From assembly GCF_021233435.1 (NCBI RefSeq), contig NZ_CP089468.1:1426001-1490000 (forward strand): a DNA stretch of 64,000 nucleotides, written 5' to 3'. A model generated the notes under the pieces. That model searched no databases, was not told the origin of the DNA, and saw only the letters and a program-made list of their open reading frames with translations. Both the position numbers and the translations under genes were made by a program. The number at the start of each line of letters is the position of its first letter. Within the stretch, counting starts at the first letter, position 1. Source of the stretch: Halobacterium noricense. GTDB lineage: Archaea; Halobacteriota; Halobacteria; Halobacteriales; Halobacteriaceae. This document shows, in pieces, positions 17,945 to 26,087 of this stretch.

Positions 17945-18094
17945 TCTCTGGGGCCATTCCCCGCGTCTGTCCACTTATTTTGCGAGGTGATTACCGAGTC
18001 GTAGTTCGTGGAGCCAAGTCAGACGGTTAGTCCCCTTTCAATTAACGGAGTTCGTCAATTGTCGTCGGAGATTTTATTAATCGTTGTATCGTGG

Positions 18095-18208
18095 ATGCCA
18101 CGTACGATGCGATGCGACAACTGCGGCTGTACGTTGGTTGCACCGTACGAATATCCGCAATTCATGTGCGAACAGTGTGGGTACGTGCCGGCACAGGGTT
18201 CTGACTAA
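18095..18208 (+). CDS. 37-residue zinc-ribbon mini-protein
   Basis: A very short gene starting MPRTMRCDNCGCTLVAPYEY and containing two CxxC knuckles (CDNC and CEQC) that can hold one zinc ion. It ends in VPAQGSD. The frame extends upstream without cysteines, and the ATG at 18095 is the natural start. It resembles the 33-residue protein at 52520-52621 in plan and in its ending. Haloarchaea carry many such zinc-finger micro-proteins; their partners are mostly unknown. It may be part of the uxuA transcript, 150 bases downstream. Confidence 0.6.
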   Translation: MPRTMRCDNCGCTLVAPYEYPQFMCEQCGYVPAQGSD

Positions 18209-18312
18209 GCGTAGACAGGGAGATGACACATCGCGAGGAGAAACTATTGCTCGCCCTGCGACTTCTACTTGCAGCCTAGTTGACAGGGTGAAATCGGAGG
18301 TGGCAATCGTCG

Positions 18313-19581
18313 CTATTCGTCGTAGTGGAATTCAGTCCACGGTCCTTCGATGAAGGAATATTCCTCAATTGCGTCCAGATCAACTTCAATTCCAAGTCCG
18401 GGATCGTCGGGTACAGTGAGCTGGCCGTTTTGCATCGGTGGTTGCCCCTTCACGAGATCGAAGGCGAGGTCAAACGGATACATTCCCGGGTCACCAGATG
18501 CATCCACGAGTGGGTCATCCTCGAAGATCGGATATTCTACGAGGGAGACTTCCGGTGCAGCAGCAACGAGATGCGCGTTTGCAAGTAGGCCCAGCCACGT
18601 TCCAAAGTTATGCGGGACAAATTCGATATCCCGCCCTCGACAGAATTCAATTGCTCTATGACAGCCGGTGAAGCCCCGATGATGACGAACGTCGCCCTGA
18701 AGAAAGTCGACAGCACCAGTTTTCCCGAGTGCAAGCAGGCCTTCCGGGGACTCCTCGCTTTCGCCACCTGCCAGAGCTGCTCCGGTTTCAGCTAGGCGTT
18801 CGTATCCACTGTAGTCGTCAGGGGCGACGGGTTCTTCAACCCAATAGGCCCCGTTCTCATCGGCACAGGCGACGATATCGTCAACTTCCGCCTTACTGTA
18901 GGAATCCTCTAGTTTCCACCACGTATGAGAGTCGAGCATCATCTCGGTTTCATCGAGCGCATCCGAAACAAGATCGATCGTTCGACGGTCCTCGTCAGGC
19001 CCTATTCCTGGTCGGTATTTGTATCCGAAAAAGCCGGCTTCTTCAACGTAATGTGCTTGCTCGGCGAAGCCTTCCGGCTCCATGTACATCCCAGAACTGG
19101 CATAGAGTGGCAGTTCCGTCGTTAGCTCTGGCGGATTCTCGTATTGATCGTGGAGAAGTTCGTATACTGGAGTGCCTAGCTCTTTTCCGCGAATATCGTA
19201 AAGCGCGACGTCGAGAGCTGAAATGGCCTTTGTCTTCAGTCGATCCGATAGGTTTGTCTCCTCGATTAATTCGTGAGCATCGGTGATCTGCTCGATGGAT
19301 TCACCTTCCAACGCATCAGCGGCCTCATTTTCCAGAACATCGGCAAAGGTTCCCTGAGAGTCTCCTTCAAAATACTCTCGCATCGACGAGCTAGTCGCAC
19401 CTGCAGTCGCAGCTCCTCGGAGACCGTCAGCGGTTTCTACGATTGCAAGTACAACGTCGCGTTTCAGTAGACGTCGCGTGCCGCCATGGAAGGAACGTTC
19501 TTGTGGCGGGTCAATTGGTGACGAAAGCGCGAATGCTTTAACTTCTGTAATGCGCATACGTTGAGCGGTATTCGTAGCCAT
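18313..19581 (-). CDS. Enolase-superfamily (mandelate racemase-like) sugar-acid dehydratase
   Basis: 422 residues. An N-terminal capping domain (ITEVKAFALSSP) is followed by the barrel. Metal ligands are seen as Asp in MMLDSHTWW, Glu in WVEEPV and Glu in GGESEES; further catalytic groups are in GYKYRPG (Lys), FLQGDVRHHRG and FVPHNFGTWLG (His). These fit aldonate or aldarate dehydratases, which turn sugar acids into 2-keto-3-deoxy acids. Haloferax xylonate dehydratase (XacD) is in this superfamily, but the exact substrate is not fixed by the motifs. It shares a 450-base divergent region with an IclR regulator containing two palindromes. Confidence 0.8.
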   Translation of the reverse strand: MATNTAQRMRITEVKAFALSSPIDPPQERSFHGGTRRLLKRDVVLAIVETADGLRGAATAGATSSSMREYFEGDSQGTFADVLENEAADALEGESIEQITDAHELIEETNLSDRLKTKAISALDVALYDIRGKELGTPVYELLHDQYENPPELTTELPLYASSGMYMEPEGFAEQAHYVEEAGFFGYKYRPGIGPDEDRRTIDLVSDALDETEMMLDSHTWWKLEDSYSKAEVDDIVACADENGAYWVEEPVAPDDYSGYERLAETGAALAGGESEESPEGLLALGKTGAVDFLQGDVRHHRGFTGCHRAIEFCRGRDIEFVPHNFGTWLGLLANAHLVAAAPEVSLVEYPIFEDDPLVDASGDPGMYPFDLAFDLVKGQPPMQNGQLTVPDDPGLGIEVDLDAIEEYSFIEGPWTEFHYDE

Positions 19582-19842
19582 ATATCTTCTTTGGTTAGGG
19601 TTGTGTTGTTTACTACTTCAAGTAATTTCGATGGTCAGCATCGAGATGATTTCGGTGCTTTCTGCGCAAGAGAATTCCCGTGTTGCGAATCATTACGTCC
19701 ATATATTTGTAATATCGAGCGACATCGATATTACGGACGTAGTGGTGTAATCCCCTCGATAGAGTCGTCCAACACCAGCCCTCGTACATCAAGGAATCGT
19801 GTTATTGGCCCTCATCCATAGCGATTCTATGCGATACATGAT

Positions 19843-19859
19843 GTTCCCGAGAGAGGAAC
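19843..19859. promoter_or_regulatory. Palindrome GTTCC-N7-GGAAC, candidate IclR operator 1
   Basis: GTTCCCGAGAGAGGAAC is a 17-base inverted repeat with 5-base arms in the divergent region between the enolase-family gene and the IclR gene. The same arms and spacing recur at 19980-19996. Spacing and position suit a dimeric helix-turn-helix regulator; the link to this IclR protein is inferred. Confidence 0.5.
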
Positions 19860-19979
19860 AACATGACCGAGTTGTGTGGTCCCATCCTATTCTTATACAT
19901 CGATATTCCCACTATTTGGACGACACAACCGGCGAAAAGCAACTTTAGCGAATGAGGGTCATCCATCCGATTGTGGAGG

Positions 19980-19996
19980 GTTCCCAACACGGGAAC
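19980..19996. promoter_or_regulatory. Palindrome GTTCC-N7-GGAAC, candidate IclR operator 2
   Basis: GTTCCCAACACGGGAAC, with 6-base perfect arms, lies 34 bases before the IclR start codon. A separate short palindrome, AGGGT-GG-ACCCT, lies at 20006-20017, directly before the start. Binding here would be expected to control the regulator's own expression. Confidence 0.5.
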
Positions 19997-20029
19997 AATC
20001 TTATGAGGGTGGACCCTAACTACACCATT

Positions 20030-20803
20030 ATGGCAAACGCACCCACGGGAGATGGCGGCAGGCGGATACAAGCGGTCGAGATCACGCTCAATCTCATTAA
20101 TGTACTACAGAGCGAGGGGCAGCTGGGTGTCACAGAAATTGCCGACCGTCTCGACCACTCGAAAAGCACCATTCACAGCCACCTCCAAACGCTGGAGGAC
20201 CGAAAACTGATCGTTAAAGAAAACGATGGGTACCGACTGAGCCTCCAGATTCTCAATATGGCAAAGAACGTCCGAGACCAGGTCGGGAATTACGACGTTA
20301 TAAAGAGCCAAGTTGACGAGCTAGTTGAGGAGACGGGAGAAATCGTACAGTTCGGCATCGAGGAGCACGGGAAGGTATCGTATCTGTACAAGGCTACTGG
20401 CGAACAGTCCGTCGAAACGGTTTCGCGAGTCGGTATGCGACAACCGATGTACTCGACATCTCTCGGGAAGGCAATCCTCACGTACTTGCCTGAAGGCCGG
20501 ATCGAAGAGATCATCCAATCGATGGACTTCGAAGCCAAAACGAGCGAGACGATCACGTCTTCAACTGAGTTATACGAGGAGCTCGATCGAATCGAAGACA
20601 ACGGCTACGCAATTGATGACGAGGAGAATATCAAAGGACTCCGTTGTATTGCAGCCCCAGTTAGAGATGGTGAAACCGTACTTGGCGCAATCAGCATCAC
20701 TGGTCCCTCGAGTCGAGTTACCGATGATCGCCTTCACGGAGAACTGGCAGAAACCGTCCAGCGAGCGGCCAACATCATCGAACTCAATACAAAATTTTCC
20801 TGA
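20030..20803 (+). CDS. IclR-family transcriptional regulator
   Basis: 257 residues from the ATG at 20030 (MANAPTGDGGRRIQAVE). The N-terminal winged helix has the recognition segment ITLNLINVL...EIADRLDHSKSTIHSHLQTL. The C-terminal effector domain has the block [24 protein letters not shown]. IclR proteins are dimeric repressors or activators that sense small acids. The divergent enolase-family dehydratase and the nearby DapA-family and transporter genes are the likely targets, through the GTTCC-N7-GGAAC sites upstream. The upstream in-frame ATG at 19952 would overlap the second operator and is rejected as start. Confidence 0.88.
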   Translation: MANAPTGDGGRRIQAVEITLNLINVLQSEGQLGVTEIADRLDHSKSTIHSHLQTLEDRKLIVKENDGYRLSLQILNMAKNVRDQVGNYDVIKSQVDELVEETGEIVQFGIEEHGKVSYLYKATGEQSVETVSRVGMRQPMYSTSLGKAILTYLPEGRIEEIIQSMDFEAKTSETITSSTELYEELDRIEDNGYAIDDEENIKGLRCIAAPVRDGETVLGAISITGPSSRVTDDRLHGELAETVQRAANIIELNTKFS

Positions 20804-20919
20804 CTGAGACCGTACGTCTCCCGCTCGAAGAGACCTTCGTTGGAATTCTGGCCCTGTCGATTTACCCTGGCGTCAAAATCGAAGACGCTCAATCTACATA
20901 TCGAACGGCGGGTATGGAC

Positions 20920-21873
20920 TCACTGAACCGCGCCGGTGATTCGGAGGCGTTCGAGGTCCTTCTCAAGCTGGCTGTACAGCTCCTTTGCTCGATTCTCGTC
21001 GGACGGGGAAAGTGGCCGAATCGGTTCGCGGACCTGGCCACCATGAAGCCCGGATAGCTCTAGGCCTTCTTTGACCGCGGGAATGCTGATTGCTGCTTCA
21101 ATCTCGTTATCTTCTCCGGTCTCATCTCGGAAGTTCTGGAACGGCAGACAAGCATTCCGGATCTTTCGTGCCCGTTCCCACTTACCTGCAGAGAGCGCAT
21201 CGAACAGTTCGAGGCCGACTTCGGGACGGAAGTTGCTGACTCCAGCAGAGAACCCTTCGGCGCCCTCTGCCCAGAATGAAACAGCGAACGGTTCGGCGAG
21301 GCCATCTACCCAAACGACATCGTCGTCACCAGCGTCGACTCCGTGGCCGAGCTTGACAGGGTCTTTCAGCGCGTATTTGATGCCTGCCACTCCGTCAATC
21401 TGTGTGAGCTGTTTGAGATACTCCACAGATGGGTCAAATCCACGAACATACGGGACAAGGGGGCGGTCAGAGGCATCGTCGAGTTTCTCGTAATATCGTA
21501 GAAGGCCTTGCTCGTGCAAGTACGAATGATCTGGTGGCATAATCATCATCGCATCTGCCCCAATCGATTCGTACGCATGAATGAGCTCTTTCGCGTCCGA
21601 AGTGCTGCCCCCGACGCCAGCAAGTACGCAAGCATCCTCCGGAAGCGCCTCAATCGACGATTGTGCGACCGCGATTCGCTCCTCCTGCGAGAGGGAGTGG
21701 TACTCGCTGATGTTTGCAGTTGCGAGGAAGGTCCGGATTCCATCACTGTAGAGGCTCTTCGCGTTCGCTTCGATTTTGTCGTGTTCGATTTGGAGGTCGT
21801 CATCGAAAGGAGTCAGGAGCCCAGCAGCTACACCACGAAGGTGTTCCTGCACCTCGTTGGCTGACAATACCAT
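20920..21873 (-). CDS. DapA-family (KdgD-like) keto-deoxy sugar-acid dehydratase or aldolase
   Basis: 317 residues, a single TIM barrel of the dihydrodipicolinate synthase family. The Schiff-base Lys is in GIKYALKDP and the catalytic Tyr in VPYVRGF. The substrate loop is ANISEYHSLSQEER, at the position of the GTGEFFSL-type loop of 5-keto-4-deoxyglucarate dehydratase. The plausible reaction is conversion of a 2-keto-3-deoxy acid either by dehydration to 2,5-dioxopentanoate or by aldol cleavage to pyruvate and an aldehyde. A close paralogue is at 31582-32526. A role in lysine synthesis is unlikely given the context. Confidence 0.8.
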   Translation of the reverse strand: MVLSANEVQEHLRGVAAGLLTPFDDDLQIEHDKIEANAKSLYSDGIRTFLATANISEYHSLSQEERIAVAQSSIEALPEDACVLAGVGGSTSDAKELIHAYESIGADAMMIMPPDHSYLHEQGLLRYYEKLDDASDRPLVPYVRGFDPSVEYLKQLTQIDGVAGIKYALKDPVKLGHGVDAGDDDVVWVDGLAEPFAVSFWAEGAEGFSAGVSNFRPEVGLELFDALSAGKWERARKIRNACLPFQNFRDETGEDNEIEAAISIPAVKEGLELSGLHGGQVREPIRPLSPSDENRAKELYSQLEKDLERLRITGAVQ

Positions 21874-22106
21874 GAACGGACGCTATAGAGGGACAAAGAT
21901 AAATCCACCGACTAGGCGGGAGAGGAGGCGAATTTATGGCTATTTTGAACGAGTCTAATGTGTTGTTCCGCACGGGCACCCAAAGACCAGATTTACTTGC
22001 GCCCCAGGGAGTCACCAGCATCTACTCACCCCAACTGGAACCCCCAGTACTCAGGACGAGTATTTCGGATCCAGAGAGACGATAAACATCATAACAATTC
22101 TGCGCC

Positions 22107-22497
22107 GGTAGTGTTCAGATAAGCAGACGAAAGTAGGGGAGATGCCGTTGCGTTTTGAAAGCCCTCGGTGATCTCGACCGTTGGGAGACTCGCAGTGCTC
22201 GTCTCCCGTGGTCTCGTTCGTTGCACTCACGACACTCCCGCGGCTCGATGCGCGCGTTCGCTCCCGTTGGTCGCTCACGTGCTTGCGTTGCCGGGGTTCG
22301 TCGAGTGGGCGGTCGGCTACGCCAACCGCCGCAAAACGTGGCGGCTTCGCCGCCACGCGCGCCTCGCTCCTTCAATCCGCCGGAAATCCCCGATTTCCGA
22401 GGCCTCGGGAGCGCGTTGCTCTCCCGGCGACCACCAGGGAAGCGGCTGGTTTGCCGGCTGAATCTGTGTTCAGACGAATCCTTATCTGAACACCACC
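22107..22497. mobile_element. 391-base MITE with IS6-type ends and 8-base target duplication
   Basis: Ends are GGTAGTGTTCAGATAAG (22107-22123) and the complement of GGTGGTGTTCAGATAAG (22481-22497), one mismatch. TCTGCGCC is repeated directly on both sides (22099-22106 and 22498-22505), a perfect 8-base target duplication as expected for IS6-type transposition. There is no transposase inside. The interior is GC-rich and full of hairpins, for example GTGGCGGC-TTC-GCCGCCAC and CGGAAATC-CCC-GATTTCCG. Its left end matches the right end of the IS copies at 9010 and 37420, and its right end matches their left end, so it lies in reverse orientation to them. Confidence 0.85.
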
Positions 22498-22514
22498 TCT
22501 GCGCCATCCCAAAT

Positions 22515-22523
22515 CTTAATATA
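22515..22523 (+). promoter_or_regulatory. TATA-like box of the sugar ABC transporter operon
   Basis: CTTAATATA is centred about 29 bases before the ATG at 22548, the spacing of a leaderless archaeal promoter. The target duplication of the MITE ends only nine bases upstream, so the original upstream control sequence has been displaced by 399 bases. Confidence 0.55.
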
Positions 22524-22547
22524 GTATGGTAAATATGGGTATGATGC

Positions 22548-23993
22548 ATGGCAACAGATTCCAATCTGTCGCGGCGAAGAGTGATGAAATTAGCTGCAGC
22601 TGCCGGGGCGACCTCTCTCACGGGATGTCTCGGCGGCGGTGGCGGCGGTAGCGACGGTGACAGCGGTGAAGGTGGTCCGTCAGGCACCCTCGGCGAATGG
22701 AGCCTAGACATTAACTCTCCCAACCCGGTAACCGAACGTATCAGTGGTAACGAGTGGATCCCGCCAGAATACGACGAATCAGAGGTTGCAAGCGGGTTCG
22801 AGCGCATGAACCTCGGGGGAATGGAAAATGACCCGGCTACGGCCTGGTTCCAGGACTACTATAATGAGAAGACAGGGATTACGCCGAAAGCGGTCACAGT
22901 CCCGTCAGCAGACGCCGTTTCGAAGATGCGGACGTTACTGTCTTCTCGCTCGGAGAGTCCTGCGCTCATGCAGATTTCACAGGAGTTCTTCATGGACTTC
23001 GTGGAACAAGGCTGGCTGGAGCCTGTTGATGACCTCTGGACGGAAGAGGCGTATGGACAGTTCCCACCATACTTCCAAGACCAGCTGATGACTGGTATTG
23101 ACCAGTCACTAGATGGGGAACACACGTACATGAGCGTGGGGCTTTCCGAAGCACACGGTCTCAATTATAACCCCACCGTACTCGAGGAATTGGGCTTCGA
23201 TCCCGATTTCTACGATGATGCTACGTGGGCAGATGTACGTGAGGTATGTGAAGAGGCCACCTCACAAAGTGGTAATCTCCACGGATGGGTTTGGTACGGC
23301 AGCGGGAATCGCTACCCTGTGTACCCATTCCTTCGACAAGCATGGTCGAGAGGTGGAACCTTCGTTCAAGACGATGGCACAGTCGTTGTTAATAATGATG
23401 CGGCTGTCACCACCCTGGAATGGCAGAGTCAGATGCTTGCTGACGGGCTCCTTCCAGACGTCATGCAGTACGGCGAAGGTGGTCCCGCAGACCTCTTCCT
23501 CGGTGGCGGGCTGGCTGGCTTCGGCGGGGGTCTCGGATTGATGGCACTCGCCCACGAAGAATGGGGCGAAGACACCGACCAATATAACGTGTCACTTCTC
23601 CCGAAAGGAGAGAGCCAGGAAGAGCACGTTAGCTACATGAACACGGATTTCCTGACGATTAATCGGTTCGCGCCCCCGGAGAAGAAACGCGCGGCGATGG
23701 TGTACATGGATGGTGGGCGCAGCGCGATTGCGAGTGCAAATGAGTATGATCAGGAGGGGAATTATCCCGCGAACACCCAGGCTTGGGAACACGAACTGCT
23801 CTCGGACGCAAAATACAAGGAAACGGCACAGCGGATCGGTGAAACAGCGAAAGTGGAACTGTGGCCCAAACAGATTGAGACATACGACGCACTGGTCACG
23901 AAGCTCCAAGGAGCATGGCTCGGTCAAAAATCTGCTCAGGCTGCACTCGACGAAGCACAGTCGCAGGTGGATAACATCCTAGAGCAAAACTAA
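22548..23993 (+). CDS. Extracellular solute-binding lipoprotein, CUT1-type sugar ABC transporter
   Basis: 481 residues. A twin-arginine signal (LSRRRVMKLAAAAGATSL) is followed by the lipobox TGCLGG and a Gly/Ser linker; the protein is probably exported folded by Tat and lipid-anchored. The mature part is a family-1 binding protein with two lobes (VTVPSADAVSKMRTLLSSR in the first lobe, a Gly-rich LFLGGGLAGFGGGLG hinge region). It captures the substrate and delivers it to the two permeases downstream. The substrate is probably a sugar acid or oligosaccharide from the surrounding pathway; family membership alone does not tell. Confidence 0.88.
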   Translation: MATDSNLSRRRVMKLAAAAGATSLTGCLGGGGGGSDGDSGEGGPSGTLGEWSLDINSPNPVTERISGNEWIPPEYDESEVASGFERMNLGGMENDPATAWFQDYYNEKTGITPKAVTVPSADAVSKMRTLLSSRSESPALMQISQEFFMDFVEQGWLEPVDDLWTEEAYGQFPPYFQDQLMTGIDQSLDGEHTYMSVGLSEAHGLNYNPTVLEELGFDPDFYDDATWADVREVCEEATSQSGNLHGWVWYGSGNRYPVYPFLRQAWSRGGTFVQDDGTVVVNNDAAVTTLEWQSQMLADGLLPDVMQYGEGGPADLFLGGGLAGFGGGLGLMALAHEEWGEDTDQYNVSLLPKGESQEEHVSYMNTDFLTINRFAPPEKKRAAMVYMDGGRSAIASANEYDQEGNYPANTQAWEHELLSDAKYKETAQRIGETAKVELWPKQIETYDALVTKLQGAWLGQKSAQAALDEAQSQVDNILEQN

Positions 23994-24145
23994 AGGCAAG
24001 ATGGCAATTGTAGAGCTGTTCAGACACACCCAGTTAAATCTGGTTCCGGTTTCAGCCCGGGGTTCCGTACGGCGGGATACATAACCAAATCGTGTCTGAA
24101 TGATAACAAAAGTTTTAAGCAACCAATTGTACTCGACATAAGCAG

Positions 24146-25117
24146 ATGGCATCAGAAAATCTATTGAGTTCCGTCCGCGAGGTGATTTTCGATCACCCTG
24201 ACGGAAAAGACACCGGTGATATCGGACCGATCCGGGAGTTCATAAATGACCACTTCATGTTCTTCGTGCTCACACCACCACTGCTGGTGTTGGGTACGTT
24301 GGTGATACTCCCGTCGAGCTACCTCGTTTGGTCAAGTGTTCACGAGGCACGATCATGGGGGCCCGACGTTTTCGTCGGCCTGGAGAATTACATCGCAATT
24401 TTCCAGGACCCGATGTTCTTCCTGTCATTAAAACATTCCGTCATGTATGTGCTCGGGTCCGTATCGCTCGCATTCGTTCTAGGGCTAACAGCGGCTCTCG
24501 CAATTAATCAGGTCGCGTCTAAGCGAGTAAGAAGCTCATTTACTGTGCTCATCCTTCTTGCATGGGCAGTCCCGCTCGTCGTTACGGGGCTCATCTGGCG
24601 CTTCATGCTCCACGCAGACTACGGGATTGTCAACGCCCTCCTGATGCAAGCCGGACTGATCTCCACGAAGCTTGGATTTGTTTCAGATCCAGCACTAGCC
24701 TTCATTTCAGTAGTCGTGGTAGACGCGTGGGCACGCGCCCCATTCGCGGCAATTCTCCTCCTAGCCGGCCTCCAAACAATCCCCGATGACCTTTATGAAG
24801 CCGCCAAGGTGGATGGAGCGAACTTCTTCCAGAAATTCCGCGATATCACTATTCCCCACTTGAAGCCGCAAGCAGCTATTGCACTGGTGATTATGACGAT
24901 GTTCGCGTTCCGGACATTCTCCATCGTCTTCGCACTCACTGGTGGTGGTCCGGCGAACAGTACACGGGTCCTAGCGACGTACATTTACCAAGCAGGGATC
25001 AACCAGGGGAACATCGGATATGCGTCCGCACTATCGGTCATTATGATTCTGATGACGATGGTGTTCGTGACGTTTTACGTCCTCCAGATTCAGGAAGACG
25101 CACTTGACACAGCATAA
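24146..25117 (+). CDS. Sugar ABC transporter permease (MalF/UgpA type)
   Basis: 323 residues with six predicted membrane helices, the first near residues 43-65. The EAA loop is LYEAAKVDGANFFQKFRDITIPHL near residue 220, which docks on the ATPase. The order binding protein, MalF-like, MalG-like, ATPase is that of a CUT1 importer. A separate promoter is suggested by AAGTTTTAAGC about 30 bases upstream, after a 150-base gap from the binding-protein gene, so the binding protein may be made in excess over the channel. Confidence 0.9.
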   Translation: MASENLLSSVREVIFDHPDGKDTGDIGPIREFINDHFMFFVLTPPLLVLGTLVILPSSYLVWSSVHEARSWGPDVFVGLENYIAIFQDPMFFLSLKHSVMYVLGSVSLAFVLGLTAALAINQVASKRVRSSFTVLILLAWAVPLVVTGLIWRFMLHADYGIVNALLMQAGLISTKLGFVSDPALAFISVVVVDAWARAPFAAILLLAGLQTIPDDLYEAAKVDGANFFQKFRDITIPHLKPQAAIALVIMTMFAFRTFSIVFALTGGGPANSTRVLATYIYQAGINQGNIGYASALSVIMILMTMVFVTFYVLQIQEDALDTA

Positions 25118-25124
25118 CAATATA

Positions 25125-26027
25125 ATGTCAATTACCAATCGCATCATGGACACGGACCAGCAGTACCGGATTAGCCAAACAATCGGGAGTCTACTCACCA
25201 GTAAGTACACCATTACGGCGCTCCTCACGGCGTTGGTTCTGTACTTCACCTTCCCAATCTACTGGACCGCTGTCTCGAGTGTGAAAACCCTCGACGGGAT
25301 TCACGCTTTCCCGCCGACTCTCATCCCGAGCGGAAGCGAAATCGTCGACCCTATCTGGGGGAACTACGCCACGCTACTGTTCGAGAAGTCGTTCAACATG
25401 TTTACGTTGAACAGTCTACTCGTAGCGATCGCGACGACCATCATCGTCGTGACCTTCGGTACGCTTGCAGGGTACGGGTTCTCTCGTTTCCGGTTCCCGT
25501 ACGATGATTACGTCTTTATTGGGATTCTGGGTGCGCGTCTCTTGCCACCAATCGGAATGCTAGTGCCGTTCTACCGGCTCTTCGGCGAACTGAGCCTAAT
25601 TGACACGCGAATCGCCCTCATCGTCGTGTACACGTACATGAACCTCCCGCTGGTCATCTGGCTCATGCGGAATTACTTCATCTCGATTCCCGCAGATCTG
25701 GACGAAGCATCGTACATCGACGGCGCGACCCGCTTCCAGACGTTCAAGGATATCATCCTTCCACTCGCAAAGCCGGGAGTGGCCGCGTGTTCCATCCTCA
25801 CGTTCCTGTTCTCGTGGCGCGAGTTCCTCTTTGCGTTCTCACTCACGTTCACGCCGAGCGCAAAGACGCTCCCGGTCGGTGCAATGATGATGATCGAGGA
25901 CGTTGTCGTCCTCTGGAACTACCTTGCTGCTGGTGGGTTCATCGCGATGCTTCCGGCTCTGCTCTTCGTGATATTCTTCCAGCGCCACATCGTCAGCGGC
26001 CTCACCGCAGGTGCAGTGAAGGGGTAG
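25125..26027 (+). CDS. Sugar ABC transporter permease (MalG/UgpE type)
   Basis: 300 residues from the ATG at 25125, eight bases after the end of the first permease; a TTG at 25104 would overlap it and is less likely. Six membrane helices and the EAA loop LDEASYIDGATRFQTFKDIILPL are present, with the second-permease pattern TLPVGAMMMI near the end. It forms the channel together with the preceding permease and is clearly in one transcript with it. Confidence 0.9.
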   Translation: MSITNRIMDTDQQYRISQTIGSLLTSKYTITALLTALVLYFTFPIYWTAVSSVKTLDGIHAFPPTLIPSGSEIVDPIWGNYATLLFEKSFNMFTLNSLLVAIATTIIVVTFGTLAGYGFSRFRFPYDDYVFIGILGARLLPPIGMLVPFYRLFGELSLIDTRIALIVVYTYMNLPLVIWLMRNYFISIPADLDEASYIDGATRFQTFKDIILPLAKPGVAACSILTFLFSWREFLFAFSLTFTPSAKTLPVGAMMMIEDVVVLWNYLAAGGFIAMLPALLFVIFFQRHIVSGLTAGAVKG

Positions 26028-26087
26028 CCCAATAATTATGTACAGTGATACCAAAGACCTACTCAGATTCAACGAGGATTCATTATA

